Assembly (NCBI RefSeq): GCF_029774175.1
Contig: NZ_CP103834.1
Location: 1,977,001 to 2,041,000, forward strand
Direction: 5' to 3'
Length of the DNA: 64,000 nucleotides
Origin: Actinobacillus genomosp. 1
Lineage (GTDB): Bacteria; Pseudomonadota; Gammaproteobacteria; Enterobacterales; Pasteurellaceae
A model generated the notes under the pieces. That model was not told the DNA's origin. It made no database searches and worked only from the letters and a program-made list of their open reading frames with translations. Position 1 is the stretch's first letter. Each line of letters begins with the position of its first letter. Below are positions 51,303 through 60,978 of the stretch, piece by piece. The position numbers were made by a program, and so were the translations under genes.

Positions 51303-52169
51303 ATGAAATTAAAATCTCACTTATGTTTTATTGCATTATTAGGAGTAAGTATTTCTTAACTTTGGGCTGCGCCAACTCAAGAGATGTTAGATAAGGCAGA
51401 GAATGGGAATGATCCCAGCTCAATGATGTTTGTTGCAATAGAATATTGTAAAGATGGCAATATTGAAAAGGCATTCTATTGGAAAGAACGTGAAGCTAGC
51501 ATGGGAGCAGCTAGAGGTCACGTAGTTAATTTCTTAGATGTAGGAAATGGGTTTAGATATGGACTTTGTGAAAAATTTTCTAGATTTAATCCCAATTATG
51601 ATAAAGCTTTGGAATTCTATTTAAAAGCCTATAATTATTGGAATAGTTCTAAAGAATGGCTAGATGATCCTTCTAGTTATATTATTCGAAATCTGGCAAA
51701 ACTAGCAATTACAGATATGTACTAGTTCTATAGTGAAAGTCTGTCTAGAGTGAGGCCTAGAGAATTGAATATCTTATGGAATTATGAGGATATAGCAAAT
51801 CTTCCTGATGATCAGATATGGACGGAGGAAAGAGGCGTGGCGTGTGCACGTTTAGCACAAATTTATTATTTTAAGCATACTCTACAGACTGATGAATTGG
51901 CTTATAAATGGGCATTAAAAGCACTTAAAGATCGGGCTAAGGTTGATGCACAAGAAATAAAATCAGCATTAGGATATATTTCATCTCTAGGATTTGTTAA
52001 ATATGAGGGGGTTCCATCAAATAATAAAGAGGAGGCAATTAGCCAAATGAAAGAATTATGCGGTCTTTTTAAAGCCCCAAATAGGTATTGTGATTCTCAT
52101 AAGAAAATGGTCGAAGGAACATTCAGCACACTTCCTCAGCCGGTTGATTGGCATCCTTATAGAGATTAG
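51303..52169 (+). pseudogene. Exported Sel1/TPR-like repeat protein broken by two in-frame stops
   Basis: One continuous frame of 289 codons with a stop TAA at 51357-51359 inside the signal peptide region (MKLKSHLCFIALLGVSIS then LWAAPTQEM) and a second stop TAG at 51723-51725. Between and after them coding text continues in the same frame (NDPSSMMFVAIEYCKDGNIEKAFYWKE, resembling a Sel1 repeat; ACARLAQIYYFKHTLQTDELAYKWALKAL). Both stops could come from Gln codons by a single C-to-T change. No frameshift is needed, so decay is recent. Confidence 0.75.
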
Positions 52170-52176
52170 TACTTAC

Positions 52177-52205
52177 TTTACATTTTCGCTAAACATTTAT
52201 ATAAT
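52177..52205 (+). promoter_or_regulatory. rpoBC promoter
   Basis: TTTACA at 52177-52182, 17-bp spacer, perfect TATAAT at 52200-52205. It lies 264 bp before rpoB, giving a leader of about 258 nt. It is the strongest promoter seen in the window and is independent of rplJL. Confidence 0.75.
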
Positions 52206-52229
52206 CCTTTCCCTTAAACTATGCAAATT

Positions 52230-52257
52230 GGCTAGATGATTTTCTTCTAGCCTTTTG
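52230..52257 (+). terminator. Terminator-like hairpin in the rpoB leader
   Basis: GGCTAGA (52230-52236) pairs with TCTAGCC (52246-52252), then TTTTG. It would form about 20 nt after the predicted start of transcription, so it may act as an attenuator. Confidence 0.5.
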
Positions 52258-52469
52258 TGCTTGGAAGCATTAGCCTATTTTGTCATTTTAATAAGCTAAA
52301 TTTGTAAAAATCCCACCCAATTTGACCGCTTGCAGTAGTGATTTTTGACTCAAGTAAGGCGATTGGAAAATGACACCTCGTACAAATTTAATGCCACTTC
52401 CAGCCCGTTCAAATGACGGTCGGATTGTGTAACCTCAACCAAATAAGAAAATCAGAAGGCTATCTAGCA

Positions 52470-55400
52470 ATGGCATATTCATATTCCGAGAAAAAGCGTA
52501 TTCGTAAGAGCTTTGGTAAACGTCCACAAGTTCTTAACGTACCTTATCTATTAACAATTCAGCTTGATTCTTACGAAAAATTCATTCAAAGAGATTCAGA
52601 TGGACAACAAGGTTTAGAAGCGGCATTCCGTTCAGTATTCCCAATTGTGAGCAACAATGGTGCGACTGAATTACAATACGTTTCTTACGAATTAGGCGAG
52701 CCGGTATTTGACGTTCGTGAATGTCAAATTCGTGGTACAACCTATGCAGCACCATTACGCGTAAAATTACGTTTAGTGACTTTTGACCGTGAAGCGGCAG
52801 CCGGTACGGTAAAAGACATTAAAGAACAAAACGTGTATATGGGCGAAATCCCATTAATGACCGATAACGGTACATTCGTGATTAACGGTACCGAGCGTGT
52901 AATCGTATCTCAGTTACACCGTAGTCCGGGCGTATTCTTCGATTCTGACAAAGGTAAAACCCACTCATCAGGTAAAGTGCTTTATAACGCACGTATTATT
53001 CCTTACCGTGGTTCTTGGTTAGACTTCGAGTTTGACCCGAAAGACAATCTTTATGCACGTATCGACCGCCGCCGTAAATTACCGGCAACGATTATTTTAC
53101 GTGCTTTAGGTTACACGACCGAAGAAATCTTATCGATGTTCTTCGATAAAGTGAACTTTGAAATCCAAGATAATAAATTATTAATGACGTTGGTGCCGGA
53201 ACGCTTACGTGGTGAAACCGCTGCGTTTGATATTGAAGCGAACGGTAAAGTGTATGTTGAACGTGGTCGTCGTATTACCGCACGTCATATTCGTACATTA
53301 GAAAAAGACGAAATTAAACAAATCGAAGTGCCGGTAGAGTACATCGTAGGTAAAGTTGCAGCGAAAGATTATGTTGATCTTTCAACCGGCGAATTAGTTT
53401 GTCCGGCGAATATGGAAATCTCAATGGAGATGTTAGCGAAATTATCGCAAGCAGGTTACAAAGAGATCGAAGTATTATTTACTAACGACTTAGATCACGG
53501 TCCGTATATTTCTGAAACCTTACGTGTTGATCCGACTTATGACCGCTTAAGTGCATTAGTAGAAATCTACCGTATGATGCGTCCGGGCGAGCCACCGACA
53601 AAAGAAGCGGCGGAAGCGTTATTCGACAATATGTTCTTCTCAGCAGATCGTTATGATTTATCAGCGGTTGGTCGTATGAAGTTCAATCGTTCGTTAAATC
53701 TTGAAGAAGGCGTAGGTTCAGGCATTTTAAGTAATGACGACATTACCGGCGTGATGAAGAAATTAATCGAAATCCGTAACGGTCGTGGCGAAGTGGACGA
53801 TATTGACCACTTAGGTAACCGTCGTATTCGTTCAGTAGGCGAAATGGCTGAAAACCAATTCCGTATCGGTTTAGTGCGTGTAGAGCGTGCTGTGCGTGAG
53901 CGTTTATCATTAGGCGATTTAGACGGCATTACTCCGCAAGATTTAATCAATGCGAAACCAATTTCTGCGGCAGTGAAAGAGTTCTTCGGTTCTTCACAAC
54001 TTTCGCAATTTATGGACCAAAATAACCCGCTTTCAGAGGTTACCCATAAACGTCGTATTTCGGCATTAGGTCCGGGCGGTTTAACCCGTGAACGTGCAGG
54101 ATTTGAGGTTCGAGACGTACATACTACTCACTATGGTCGTTTATGTCCGATCGAAACCCCTGAAGGTCCGAACATCGGTTTGATCAACTCACTTTCGGTA
54201 TATGCACGTACTAATAACTACGGCTTCTTAGAAACACCATTCCGTAAAGTGGTAAACGGTCAAGTAACCGAAGATATCGAGTATTTATCGGCAATCGAAG
54301 AAGGTAACTATGTTATCGCGCAGGCTAACTCAAACTTAGATGAGAATTTCCGTTTTACCGATACTTACGTAACTTGTCGTGGTGAACACGGTGAGTCGGG
54401 TTTATATAAACCGGAAGATATTCACTATATGGATATCTCAACACAACAAGTAGTTTCTGTTGCGGCAGCGTTAATTCCGTTCCTTGAGCACGACGATGCG
54501 AACCGTGCGTTAATGGGTGCGAACATGCAACGTCAGGCTGTTCCGACATTACGTGCGGATAAACCGTTAGTCGGTACCGGTATGGAAAAACCAATCGCAC
54601 TTGACTCAGGTGTAGCGATTGTGGCGAAACGTGGTGGTATCGTACAACGTGTTGATGCTTCTCGTATCGTAGTTAAAGTAAATGAAGATGAAACGATTCC
54701 GGGCGAAGCAGGTATCGACATCTATAACTTAATTAAATATACCCGTTCAAACCAAAATACCTGTATCAACCAAATTCCTTGTGTGAATTTAGGCGAGCCG
54801 GTAGCGCGTGGTGAGATCTTAGCAGACGGTCCTTCAACAGATTTAGGTGAATTAGCATTAGGTCAAAACATTCGTGTGGCGTTCATGCCATGGAACGGTT
54901 ATAACTTCGAAGACTCAATGTTAGTTTCTGAGCGTGTGGTACAAGAAGACCGTTTCACAACAATCCACATCCAAGAATTATCTTGTGTGGCACGTGATAC
55001 CAAACTTGGTGCGGAAGAAATTACTGCAGATATTCCAAACGTAGGTGAATCGGCATTAAGCAAACTTGATGAATCAGGTATCGTTTACGTGGGTGCGGAA
55101 GTTAAAGGCGGTGATATCTTAGTTGGTAAAGTAACGCCTAAAGGTGAAACCCAATTAACACCGGAAGAAAAACTTTTACGTGCAATTTTCGGTGAGAAAG
55201 CATCTGACGTTAAAGATTCTTCATTACGTGTGCCAAACGGTACTTCAGGTACGGTTATTGACGTTCAAGTATTTACTCGTGACGGCGTTGAAAAAGATAA
55301 ACGTGCGTTAGAAATCGAGGAAATGCAACTTAAAGAAGCGAAAAAAGATTTAACTGAAGAGTTAGAGATTTTAGAAGCAGGCTTATTTACCCGTGTTCGC

Positions 55401-56498
55401 AACTTATTAATCGAAGGTGGCGTATCTGAAGCTGAATTAGATAAAGTTTCTCGTGAGAAATGGTTAGAACAAACCTTAGATGACGAAGCGAAACAAAATC
55501 AATTAGAACAGCTCGCGGAACAACACGAAGAATTACGTAAAGAGTTTGAACGTAAACTTGAAATTAAACGCAACAAGATCATCCAAGGTGACGATTTAGC
55601 ACCGGGTGTATTAAAAGTGGTTAAAGTTTACTTAGCGGTTCGTCGTCAAATCCAACCGGGTGATAAAATGGCGGGTCGTCACGGTAACAAAGGTGTTATC
55701 TCGAAAATCAACCCGGTTGAAGATATGCCGTACGATGAAAACGGCCAACCGGTTGAGATCGTATTGAACCCGCTGGGCGTACCATCTCGTATGAACATCG
55801 GTCAGATCTTAGAAACGCACTTAGGTTTAGCTGCGAAAGGTATCGGTGACCAAATTAACGCAATGATTAAACAACAGCAATCTGTTGCGAAATTGCGTGA
55901 GTATATCCAAAAAGCATACGATTTAGGCCACGGTTCACAATCGGTAGATTTAAGCACCTTTACCGATGAAGAAGTGTTGCGTTTAGCAGAAAACTTACGT
56001 AAAGGTTTACCGCTTGCAACCCCGGTATTCGACGGTGCGCACGAAAGCGAAATCAAAGGCTTATTAGAATTAGGCGGCTTGCCGACTTCAGGTCAAATTA
56101 CTTTATTTGACGGCCGTACCGGTGAGAAATTCGAGCGCCCTGTAACCGTAGGTTATATGTATATGCTCAAATTGAACCACTTGGTTGATGACAAAATGCA
56201 CGCACGTTCAACCGGTTCTTATAGTCTTGTTACTCAGCAACCGCTTGGTGGTAAAGCGCAGTTCGGTGGTCAGCGTTTCGGTGAGATGGAGGTTTGGGCA
56301 TTAGAAGCATACGGTGCCGCTTACACCTTACAAGAAATGCTAACGGTTAAATCGGATGATGTGAACGGTCGTACGAAGATGTATAAAAACATCGTGGACG
56401 GCACACACCAAATGGAACCGGGTATGCCGGAATCATTCAACGTATTGTTGAAAGAAATTCGTGCCTTAGGTATCGATATGGAGCTGGACGAAGACTAG
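52470..56498 (+). CDS. rpoB: DNA-directed RNA polymerase subunit beta
   Basis: A 1342-residue beta subunit, the same length as in E. coli. The ATG at 52470 gives MAYSYSEKKRIRKSFGKRPQ; upstream in-frame codons add no family sequence. The rifampicin region FFGSSQLSQFMDQNNPLSEVTHKRRISALGPGG is wild-type (Asp516, His526, Ser531 present). Residue 552 is Thr (VRDVHTTHYGRLCPI) where E. coli has Pro. Active-site lysine region GDKMAGRHGNKGV is intact. rpoC follows after 127 bp with a USS hairpin between. Confidence 0.98.
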   Translation: MAYSYSEKKRIRKSFGKRPQVLNVPYLLTIQLDSYEKFIQRDSDGQQGLEAAFRSVFPIVSNNGATELQYVSYELGEPVFDVRECQIRGTTYAAPLRVKLRLVTFDREAAAGTVKDIKEQNVYMGEIPLMTDNGTFVINGTERVIVSQLHRSPGVFFDSDKGKTHSSGKVLYNARIIPYRGSWLDFEFDPKDNLYARIDRRRKLPATIILRALGYTTEEILSMFFDKVNFEIQDNKLLMTLVPERLRGETAAFDIEANGKVYVERGRRITARHIRTLEKDEIKQIEVPVEYIVGKVAAKDYVDLSTGELVCPANMEISMEMLAKLSQAGYKEIEVLFTNDLDHGPYISETLRVDPTYDRLSALVEIYRMMRPGEPPTKEAAEALFDNMFFSADRYDLSAVGRMKFNRSLNLEEGVGSGILSNDDITGVMKKLIEIRNGRGEVDDIDHLGNRRIRSVGEMAENQFRIGLVRVERAVRERLSLGDLDGITPQDLINAKPISAAVKEFFGSSQLSQFMDQNNPLSEVTHKRRISALGPGGLTRERAGFEVRDVHTTHYGRLCPIETPEGPNIGLINSLSVYARTNNYGFLETPFRKVVNGQVTEDIEYLSAIEEGNYVIAQANSNLDENFRFTDTYVTCRGEHGESGLYKPEDIHYMDISTQQVVSVAAALIPFLEHDDANRALMGANMQRQAVPTLRADKPLVGTGMEKPIALDSGVAIVAKRGGIVQRVDASRIVVKVNEDETIPGEAGIDIYNLIKYTRSNQNTCINQIPCVNLGEPVARGEILADGPSTDLGELALGQNIRVAFMPWNGYNFEDSMLVSERVVQEDRFTTIHIQELSCVARDTKLGAEEITADIPNVGESALSKLDESGIVYVGAEVKGGDILVGKVTPKGETQLTPEEKLLRAIFGEKASDVKDSSLRVPNGTSGTVIDVQVFTRDGVEKDKRALEIEEMQLKEAKKDLTEELEILEAGLFTRVRNLLIEGGVSEAELDKVSREKWLEQTLDDEAKQNQLEQLAEQHEELRKEFERKLEIKRNKIIQGDDLAPGVLKVVKVYLAVRRQIQPGDKMAGRHGNKGVISKINPVEDMPYDENGQPVEIVLNPLGVPSRMNIGQILETHLGLAAKGIGDQINAMIKQQQSVAKLREYIQKAYDLGHGSQSVDLSTFTDEEVLRLAENLRKGLPLATPVFDGAHESEIKGLLELGGLPTSGQITLFDGRTGEKFERPVTVGYMYMLKLNHLVDDKMHARSTGSYSLVTQQPLGGKAQFGGQRFGEMEVWALEAYGAAYTLQEMLTVKSDDVNGRTKMYKNIVDGTHQMEPGMPESFNVLLKEIRALGIDMELDED

Positions 56499-56509
56499 TC
56501 GTCAGCCCT

Positions 56510-56554
56510 CAAGCGGTCGGATTCGGTAAAATTTTTGCAAAATTCGACCGCTTG
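56510..56554. repeat. Inverted USS pair between rpoB and rpoC
   Basis: CAAGCGGTC (56510-56518) and GACCGCTTG (56546-56554) form a perfect 9-bp stem with a 27-nt loop and no T run after it, so it should not terminate the essential rpoBC transcript fully. Confidence 0.7.
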
Positions 56555-56625
56555 TAAAACTCAGATTTCCTCGTTTAGAGCCTTGCGTTCTAAGCAAAAC
56601 TTTAATTCCTCACTAGGGGCAAAAA

Positions 56626-59600
56626 GTGAAAGACTTAGTAAAGTTTTTAAAAGCACAATCGAAATCGAACGACGATTTTGATGTAATTAAAATTGGTTTA
56701 GCGTCACCGGATAAAATCCGTTCTTGGTCTTTCGGTGAAGTGAAAAAACCGGAAACAATTAACTATCGTACCTTTAAACCTGAGCGTGACGGTCTTTTCT
56801 GTGCACGTATCTTCGGGCCGGTAAAAGATTACGAATGTTTATGCGGTAAATATAAACGTTTAAAACACCGCGGCGTAATCTGTGAAAAATGTGGCGTTGA
56901 AGTAACCCAAACTAAAGTACGTCGTGACCGTATGGGTCATATCGAACTTGCTTGTCCGGTGGCACACATTTGGTTCTTAAAATCACTTCCGTCCCGTATC
57001 GGTTTAATCTTAGATATGCCGTTACGTGATATCGAACGTGTACTTTACTTCGAATCTTATGTTGTTACCGAACCGGGTATGACCGATTTAGAAAAAAATC
57101 AGTTATTAACCGAAGAACAGTTCTTAGATGCGGAAGAGCGTTGGGGCGATGAGTTTGAAGCGAAAATGGGTGCGGAAGGTATTCAAGCACTTTTACGCGA
57201 TATGGACTTAGAGCACCAATGTGAAATGATGCGTGAAGAGTTACAAGAAACTAACTCTGAAACTAAACGTAAAAAAATCACAAAACGCTTAAAATTATTA
57301 GAAGCATTCCAACAATCCGGCAATAAACCGGAGTGGATGGTAATGACCGTATTACCGGTGCTTCCACCGGATCTTCGTCCGTTAGTACCGCTTGACGGCG
57401 GTCGTTTTGCGACTTCGGATCTGAACGATTTATATCGTCGTGTGATCAACCGTAATAACCGTTTAAAACGCTTATTAGATTTAGTAGCGCCGGACATCAT
57501 CGTACGTAACGAAAAACGTATGTTACAAGAGTCTGTTGATGCGTTATTAGATAACGGTCGTCGTGGTCGTGCGATTACAGGTTCTAACAAACGTCCGTTA
57601 AAATCTCTTGCAGATATGATCAAGGGTAAACAAGGTCGTTTCCGTCAGAACTTATTAGGTAAACGTGTGGACTATTCAGGTCGTTCGGTAATTACCGTAG
57701 GTCCTTACTTACACCTACACCAATGTGGTTTACCGAAAAAAATGGCATTGGAATTATTCCGTCCGTTTATTTATTCTAAATTAGAATCTCGCGGCATTGC
57801 TTCAACAATCAAAGCTGCGAAGAAAATGGTTGAACGTGAAGAACCGATCGTATGGGATATCCTTGCGGAAGTTATTCGTGAACACCCGATTTTATTAAAC
57901 CGTGCGCCGACACTTCACCGTTTGGGTATCCAAGCGTTTGAACCGTTATTAATCGAAGGTAAAGCAATCCAGTTACACCCGCTTGTTTGTGCGGCGTTCA
58001 ATGCGGACTTCGATGGTGACCAAATGGCGGTACACGTACCATTAACACTTGAAGCTCAGTTAGAAGCTCGTGCGTTAATGATGTCTACCAATAACGTACT
58101 TTCACCGGCAAGTGGTGACCCGATTATCGTTCCTTCTCAGGACGTTGTATTAGGTCTTTACTACATGACCCGTGAGAAAGTGAACGCGAAAGGCGAAGGA
58201 ATGTATTTCCTTGACCCGCGTGAAGCGGAAAAAGCATACCGTACCGGTCAAGCCGAATTACACGCTCGCGTAAAAGTTCGTATTACCGAACACGTGAAAA
58301 ACGAAGCGGGTGAATTAGTTGCGGAAACTAAATTATTAGATACCACAATCGGTCGTGCCATCTTATGGATGATCGCACCGAAAGGTATGCCGTTTAAAGT
58401 ATTCAACCAAACGTTAGGTAAAAAAGCGATTTCAAAATTAATCAATGAAAGCTACCGTCGTTTAGGTTTAAAAGAATCTGTAATTCTTGCCGACCAAATT
58501 ATGTATACCGGTTTCGCATACGCTGCGCGTTCAGGTGCGTCGGTTGGTATCGATGATATGGTTATTCCGGCGCAAAAACACGAAATTATTCGTGCGGCGG
58601 AAGCGGAAGTGGCAGAGATCCAAGAACAGTTTAACTCAGGTCTTGTAACTGCAGGTGAACGTTATAACAAAGTAATCGATATTTGGGCGGCGGCAAACGA
58701 ACGTGTTGCAAAAGCAATGATGGAAAACCTTTCAACGGAAGAAGTTATCAACCGTGAAGGTAACCCGGAAAAACAAGCGTCATTCAACAGTATCTTTATG
58801 ATGGCTGACTCGGGTGCGCGTGGTTCTGCAGCTCAGATTCGTCAGTTAGCCGGTATGCGTGGTCTTATGGCTCGTCCGGACGGCTCAATCATCGAAACAC
58901 CGATTACCGCGAACTTCCGTGAAGGTCTGAACGTTCTTCAGTACTTTATTTCAACCCACGGTGCGCGTAAAGGTCTTGCGGATACCGCATTAAAAACAGC
59001 GAACTCAGGTTACTTAACACGTCGTTTAGTAGACGTAGCACAAGACTTAGTAATCACTGAAGATGACTGTGGTACACACGAAGGTATCGTGATGACTCCG
59101 TTAATCGAAGGTGGTGACGTTAAAGAAGCATTACGTGATCGTGTATTAGGTCGTGTGGTTGCGGAAGACGTATTAAAACCGGGTACGGAAGAAGTATTAA
59201 TTCCACGTAACACCTTAATCGATGAGAAATGGTGTGATGTGATTGATGCGGAATCTGTGGACGTAATCAAAGTACGTTCGGTGGTAACTTGTAACACAGA
59301 CTTCGGTGTGTGTGCGAAGTGTTACGGTCGTGACCTTGCTCGCGGTCACCTTATCAATCAAGGTGAAGCAGTGGGTGTTATCGCGGCGCAATCAATCGGT
59401 GAACCGGGTACACAGCTAACCATGCGTACGTTCCACATCGGTGGTGCGGCTTCTGCGGCAGCAAAAGAATCTAGCATCCAAGTGAAAAACGCAGGTACGA
59501 TTAAATTAACTAACGCCAAATTTGTAACTAACAAAGAAGGCAAAATCGTATTAACTTCACGTAACACAGAATTAACTGTTATCGACACATTCGGTCGTAC

Positions 59601-60897
59601 CAAAGAAAACTATAAAGTACCTTACGGTGCGGTGCTTTCTAAAAACGACGGTGCAGAAGTTGCAGTAGGTGAAGTGGTTGCTAACTGGGATCCGCATACA
59701 ATGCCGGTCATCTCAGAGGTAAGCGGTCGCATCCAATTCAGCGACATCGTAGACGGCTTAACCGTTACGCGTCAAACCGACGAATTAACCGGTTTATCAT
59801 CTATCGTGGTACAAGATGTGGGTGAACGTGCAACAGCAGGTAAAGATTTACGTCCGGCATTACGTTTAGTAGATGCACAAGGTAACGATATCTTAATTCC
59901 AGGCACAGACGTTGCAGCACAATACTTTTTACCGGGTAAAGCAATCGTAACCTTAGATGACGGTGCAGAAATCGAAGTCGGTGAAGCATTAGCACGTATT
60001 CCGCAAGAATCTGTGGGTACGAAAGATATTACCGGTGGTCTTCCACGCGTAGCAGACTTATTCGAAGCACGTAAACCGAAAGAGCCGGCAATCCTTGCTG
60101 AAATTTCAGGTATCGTATCATTCGGTAAAGAAACTAAAGGTAAACGTCGTTTAGTGATTACTCCGGCAGAAGGCGAAGCATTCGAAGAAATGATTCCAAA
60201 ATGGCGTCAGCTCAACGTATTCGAAGGCGAAATGGTACAACGTGGTGACGTAATCTCTGATGGTGCAGAAACTCCGCACGACATCTTACGTTTACGTGGC
60301 GTTCATGCTGTAACAGATTACATCGTAAACGAAGTACAAGAAGTTTACCGCTTACAAGGGGTAAAAATTAACGATAAACACATCGAAGTTATCGTTCGCC
60401 AAATGTTACGTAAAGCGGTTATCACCAACGCATACGACAGCGAATTCCTCGAAGGGGAACAAGTTGAGGTTTCACGCGTGAAAATTGCTAACCGTAAACG
60501 TGCAGAAGAAGGCAAACCACTTGTTGAGTTCGAACGTGAATTACTTGGTATTACCAAAGCGTCGCTTGCAACCGAGTCATTTATCTCAGCAGCGTCGTTC
60601 CAAGAAACCACACGTGTTCTTACTGAAGCGGCAGTGGCAGGTAAACGTGACGAATTACGTGGCTTGAAAGAGAACGTAATCGTAGGTCGTTTAATCCCGG
60701 CTGGTACAGGTTTCGCATATCACCAAAACCGTGCGAAAAAACGTAACCAGCCAGAACAAGCGGTCGCTTTTGAAGCGCCGGTTGCAAAAGCTAACGGATT
60801 CGCAACCGATGCTGATATCGAAGCAGAATTCGAATTCGTTGCAGACGATGCAACTCAAAGCCTAGCAGCGTTATTAAATGCGGGTGATGAAGAGTAA
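56626..60897 (+). CDS. rpoC: DNA-directed RNA polymerase subunit beta'
   Basis: A 1423-residue subunit starting at GTG (MKDLVKFLKAQSKS), with AGGGGC just upstream. It has the N-terminal zinc site (CLCGKYKRLKHRGVICEKCG), the catalytic NADFDGDQ (Asp461, 463, 465), the bridge-helix/trigger-loop regions and the second zinc site (CNTDFGVCAKCYGRD). It is about 16 residues longer than the E. coli protein, mostly at the C terminus. Confidence 0.98.
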   Translation: MKDLVKFLKAQSKSNDDFDVIKIGLASPDKIRSWSFGEVKKPETINYRTFKPERDGLFCARIFGPVKDYECLCGKYKRLKHRGVICEKCGVEVTQTKVRRDRMGHIELACPVAHIWFLKSLPSRIGLILDMPLRDIERVLYFESYVVTEPGMTDLEKNQLLTEEQFLDAEERWGDEFEAKMGAEGIQALLRDMDLEHQCEMMREELQETNSETKRKKITKRLKLLEAFQQSGNKPEWMVMTVLPVLPPDLRPLVPLDGGRFATSDLNDLYRRVINRNNRLKRLLDLVAPDIIVRNEKRMLQESVDALLDNGRRGRAITGSNKRPLKSLADMIKGKQGRFRQNLLGKRVDYSGRSVITVGPYLHLHQCGLPKKMALELFRPFIYSKLESRGIASTIKAAKKMVEREEPIVWDILAEVIREHPILLNRAPTLHRLGIQAFEPLLIEGKAIQLHPLVCAAFNADFDGDQMAVHVPLTLEAQLEARALMMSTNNVLSPASGDPIIVPSQDVVLGLYYMTREKVNAKGEGMYFLDPREAEKAYRTGQAELHARVKVRITEHVKNEAGELVAETKLLDTTIGRAILWMIAPKGMPFKVFNQTLGKKAISKLINESYRRLGLKESVILADQIMYTGFAYAARSGASVGIDDMVIPAQKHEIIRAAEAEVAEIQEQFNSGLVTAGERYNKVIDIWAAANERVAKAMMENLSTEEVINREGNPEKQASFNSIFMMADSGARGSAAQIRQLAGMRGLMARPDGSIIETPITANFREGLNVLQYFISTHGARKGLADTALKTANSGYLTRRLVDVAQDLVITEDDCGTHEGIVMTPLIEGGDVKEALRDRVLGRVVAEDVLKPGTEEVLIPRNTLIDEKWCDVIDAESVDVIKVRSVVTCNTDFGVCAKCYGRDLARGHLINQGEAVGVIAAQSIGEPGTQLTMRTFHIGGAASAAAKESSIQVKNAGTIKLTNAKFVTNKEGKIVLTSRNTELTVIDTFGRTKENYKVPYGAVLSKNDGAEVAVGEVVANWDPHTMPVISEVSGRIQFSDIVDGLTVTRQTDELTGLSSIVVQDVGERATAGKDLRPALRLVDAQGNDILIPGTDVAAQYFLPGKAIVTLDDGAEIEVGEALARIPQESVGTKDITGGLPRVADLFEARKPKEPAILAEISGIVSFGKETKGKRRLVITPAEGEAFEEMIPKWRQLNVFEGEMVQRGDVISDGAETPHDILRLRGVHAVTDYIVNEVQEVYRLQGVKINDKHIEVIVRQMLRKAVITNAYDSEFLEGEQVEVSRVKIANRKRAEEGKPLVEFERELLGITKASLATESFISAASFQETTRVLTEAAVAGKRDELRGLKENVIVGRLIPAGTGFAYHQNRAKKRNQPEQAVAFEAPVAKANGFATDADIEAEFEFVADDATQSLAALLNAGDEE

Positions 60898-60906
60898 ATT
60901 CGTAGT

Positions 60907-60924
60907 GTGAGCATCTCTGCTCAC
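60907..60924 (+). repeat. Hairpin after rpoC
   Basis: GTGAGCA-TCTC-TGCTCAC, a perfect 7-bp stem 10 bp past the rpoC stop, without T run. It may protect the 3' end of the message or precede the true terminator. Confidence 0.5.
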
Positions 60925-60940
60925 CGTAGATAGAAAAGTA

Positions 60941-60976
60941 AAGCCCCCAGAGCTAGAGAGTTCTGGGGGCTTTTTT
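60941..60976. terminator. Bidirectional terminator after rpoC
   Basis: AAGCCCCCAGA pairs with TCTGGGGGCTT, followed by a T run at 60971-60976. The minus-strand gene ending at 60979 can use the same stem. Confidence 0.9.
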
Positions 60977-60978
60977 CA

